In this document: positions 63,849 through 64,000 of the stretch, piece after piece | How positions within the stretch are numbered: the stretch's first letter is position 1 | How the letters are laid out: each line of letters opens with the position of its first letter | Source of the DNA: AC-32 sp038236705 | Lineage (GTDB): Bacteria > Actinomycetota > Thermoleophilia > Gaiellales > Gaiellaceae | Direction of reading: 5' to 3' | DNA: 64,000 nt | Assembly: GCA_038236705.1 (NCBI GenBank) | Contig: JBBRZN010000005.1 | Coordinates: 29,546-93,545 of the forward strand | Position numbers and translations under genes: made by a program | Notes under the pieces: generated by a model | Database searches by the model: none | Seen by the model: only the letters and a program-made list of their open reading frames with translations | Told to the model about the DNA's origin: nothing

Positions 63849-64000
63849 CTAGCGGTTTCCGCGCAGCCAGTTCGAGACGCGACGTCCGAGCGGTGCTTTC
63901 TCGGGGAGAATCTGTTCCTGAGGCGGCGGCTCGGTGAACGGCTGAAGTGCGGCTGCCTCGGCGGAGGTGATTTTGAGCCTCACCTCGCCCGGGAAGATCT
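63849..64000 (-). CDS. C-terminal end of a protein running off the right edge
   Basis: About 50 codons on the minus strand: IFPGEVRLKITSAEAAALQP, FTEPPPQEQILPEKAPLGRR and VSNWLRGNR, then TAG. Codon use and composition look coding and the stop is clean, but the family cannot be named from the tail. Confidence 0.6.
   Translation of the reverse strand, partial: IFPGEVRLKITSAEAAALQPFTEPPPQEQILPEKAPLGRRVSNWLRGNR

Overview
The window is a GC-rich chromosomal segment of an actinobacterium, most likely an uncultivated soil member of the class Thermoleophilia. This placement is inference. It rests on GC-rich codon use, frequent GTG starts, a lhr-nei pair, a tRNA-Leu(UAA), three PF13668-type ferritin-like proteins, small conserved proteins typical of that group, and the large share of genes that appear to be transcribed without a leader. 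No plasmid or phage backbone is visible. One large serine recombinase sits next to disrupted genes near 56 kb.

Layout. 1-3.4 kb: a nucleotide-sugar epimerase fragment, an asparagine synthetase split by one in-frame TAG, a secreted glycoside hydrolase and tRNA-Leu(UAA). 3.4-11.2 kb: a His-rich membrane-anchored protein, a CsbD-like stress protein behind a promoter-plus-terminator leader, rmuC, a baeRF-type release-factor relative followed by aconitase, and trxB (with a SigR-like promoter)-corA-PAS protein. 11.4-20.8 kb: DNA repair and metabolism (nth, an AddA/AddB-like nuclease-helicase pair, topoisomerase IB, an isocitrate dehydrogenase-like enzyme). 20.8-23.9 kb: a five-gene operon with three ferritin-like proteins around tatA-tatC. 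24-30 kb: HD-GYP, phosphoesterase, DedA, GNAT, gamma-glutamyltransferase and a polytopic membrane protein. 30-33.5 kb: ftsZ with a long disordered N-terminus, overlapping parA, then azlCD. 34-42 kb: nei, lhr (carrying a 33-bp palindrome in frame), a HIT protein and a broken HIT-like gene. 42-53 kb: a cyclase/STAND/TPR regulator, a small peptide gene plus haem-oxygenase-like oxidase, base-excision repair, secreted and redox proteins, a LigD polymerase domain, acyl-CoA dehydrogenase and a LacI divergon.

53-64 kb is an accessory region. Pieces of at least two VOC (glyoxalase-fold) genes are separated around DPD-G-N codons by a fabF-like gene, two other genes and a serine recombinase. Further right lie two primary-type sigma factors in convergent orientation, relics of at least three other genes, several short repeats and little intact coding sequence.

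Main observations. (1) The Tat translocon is embedded in a ferritin-like operon whose three N-termini all carry single-arginine versions of the twin-arginine motif. (2) Seventeen genes have a -10-like hexamer exactly 6 or 7 nt before the start codon, which predicts leaderless mRNAs and corrects several starts. (3) VOC genes are broken at the same conserved codons, next to the recombinase. (4) FtsZ has its disordered region at the N-terminus rather than before the C-terminal peptide. Several genes (asnB, the HIT-like gene, a DUF1326 gene, an aminotransferase remnant) carry single-base lesions. Real decay and base-call error cannot be told apart from the sequence alone.
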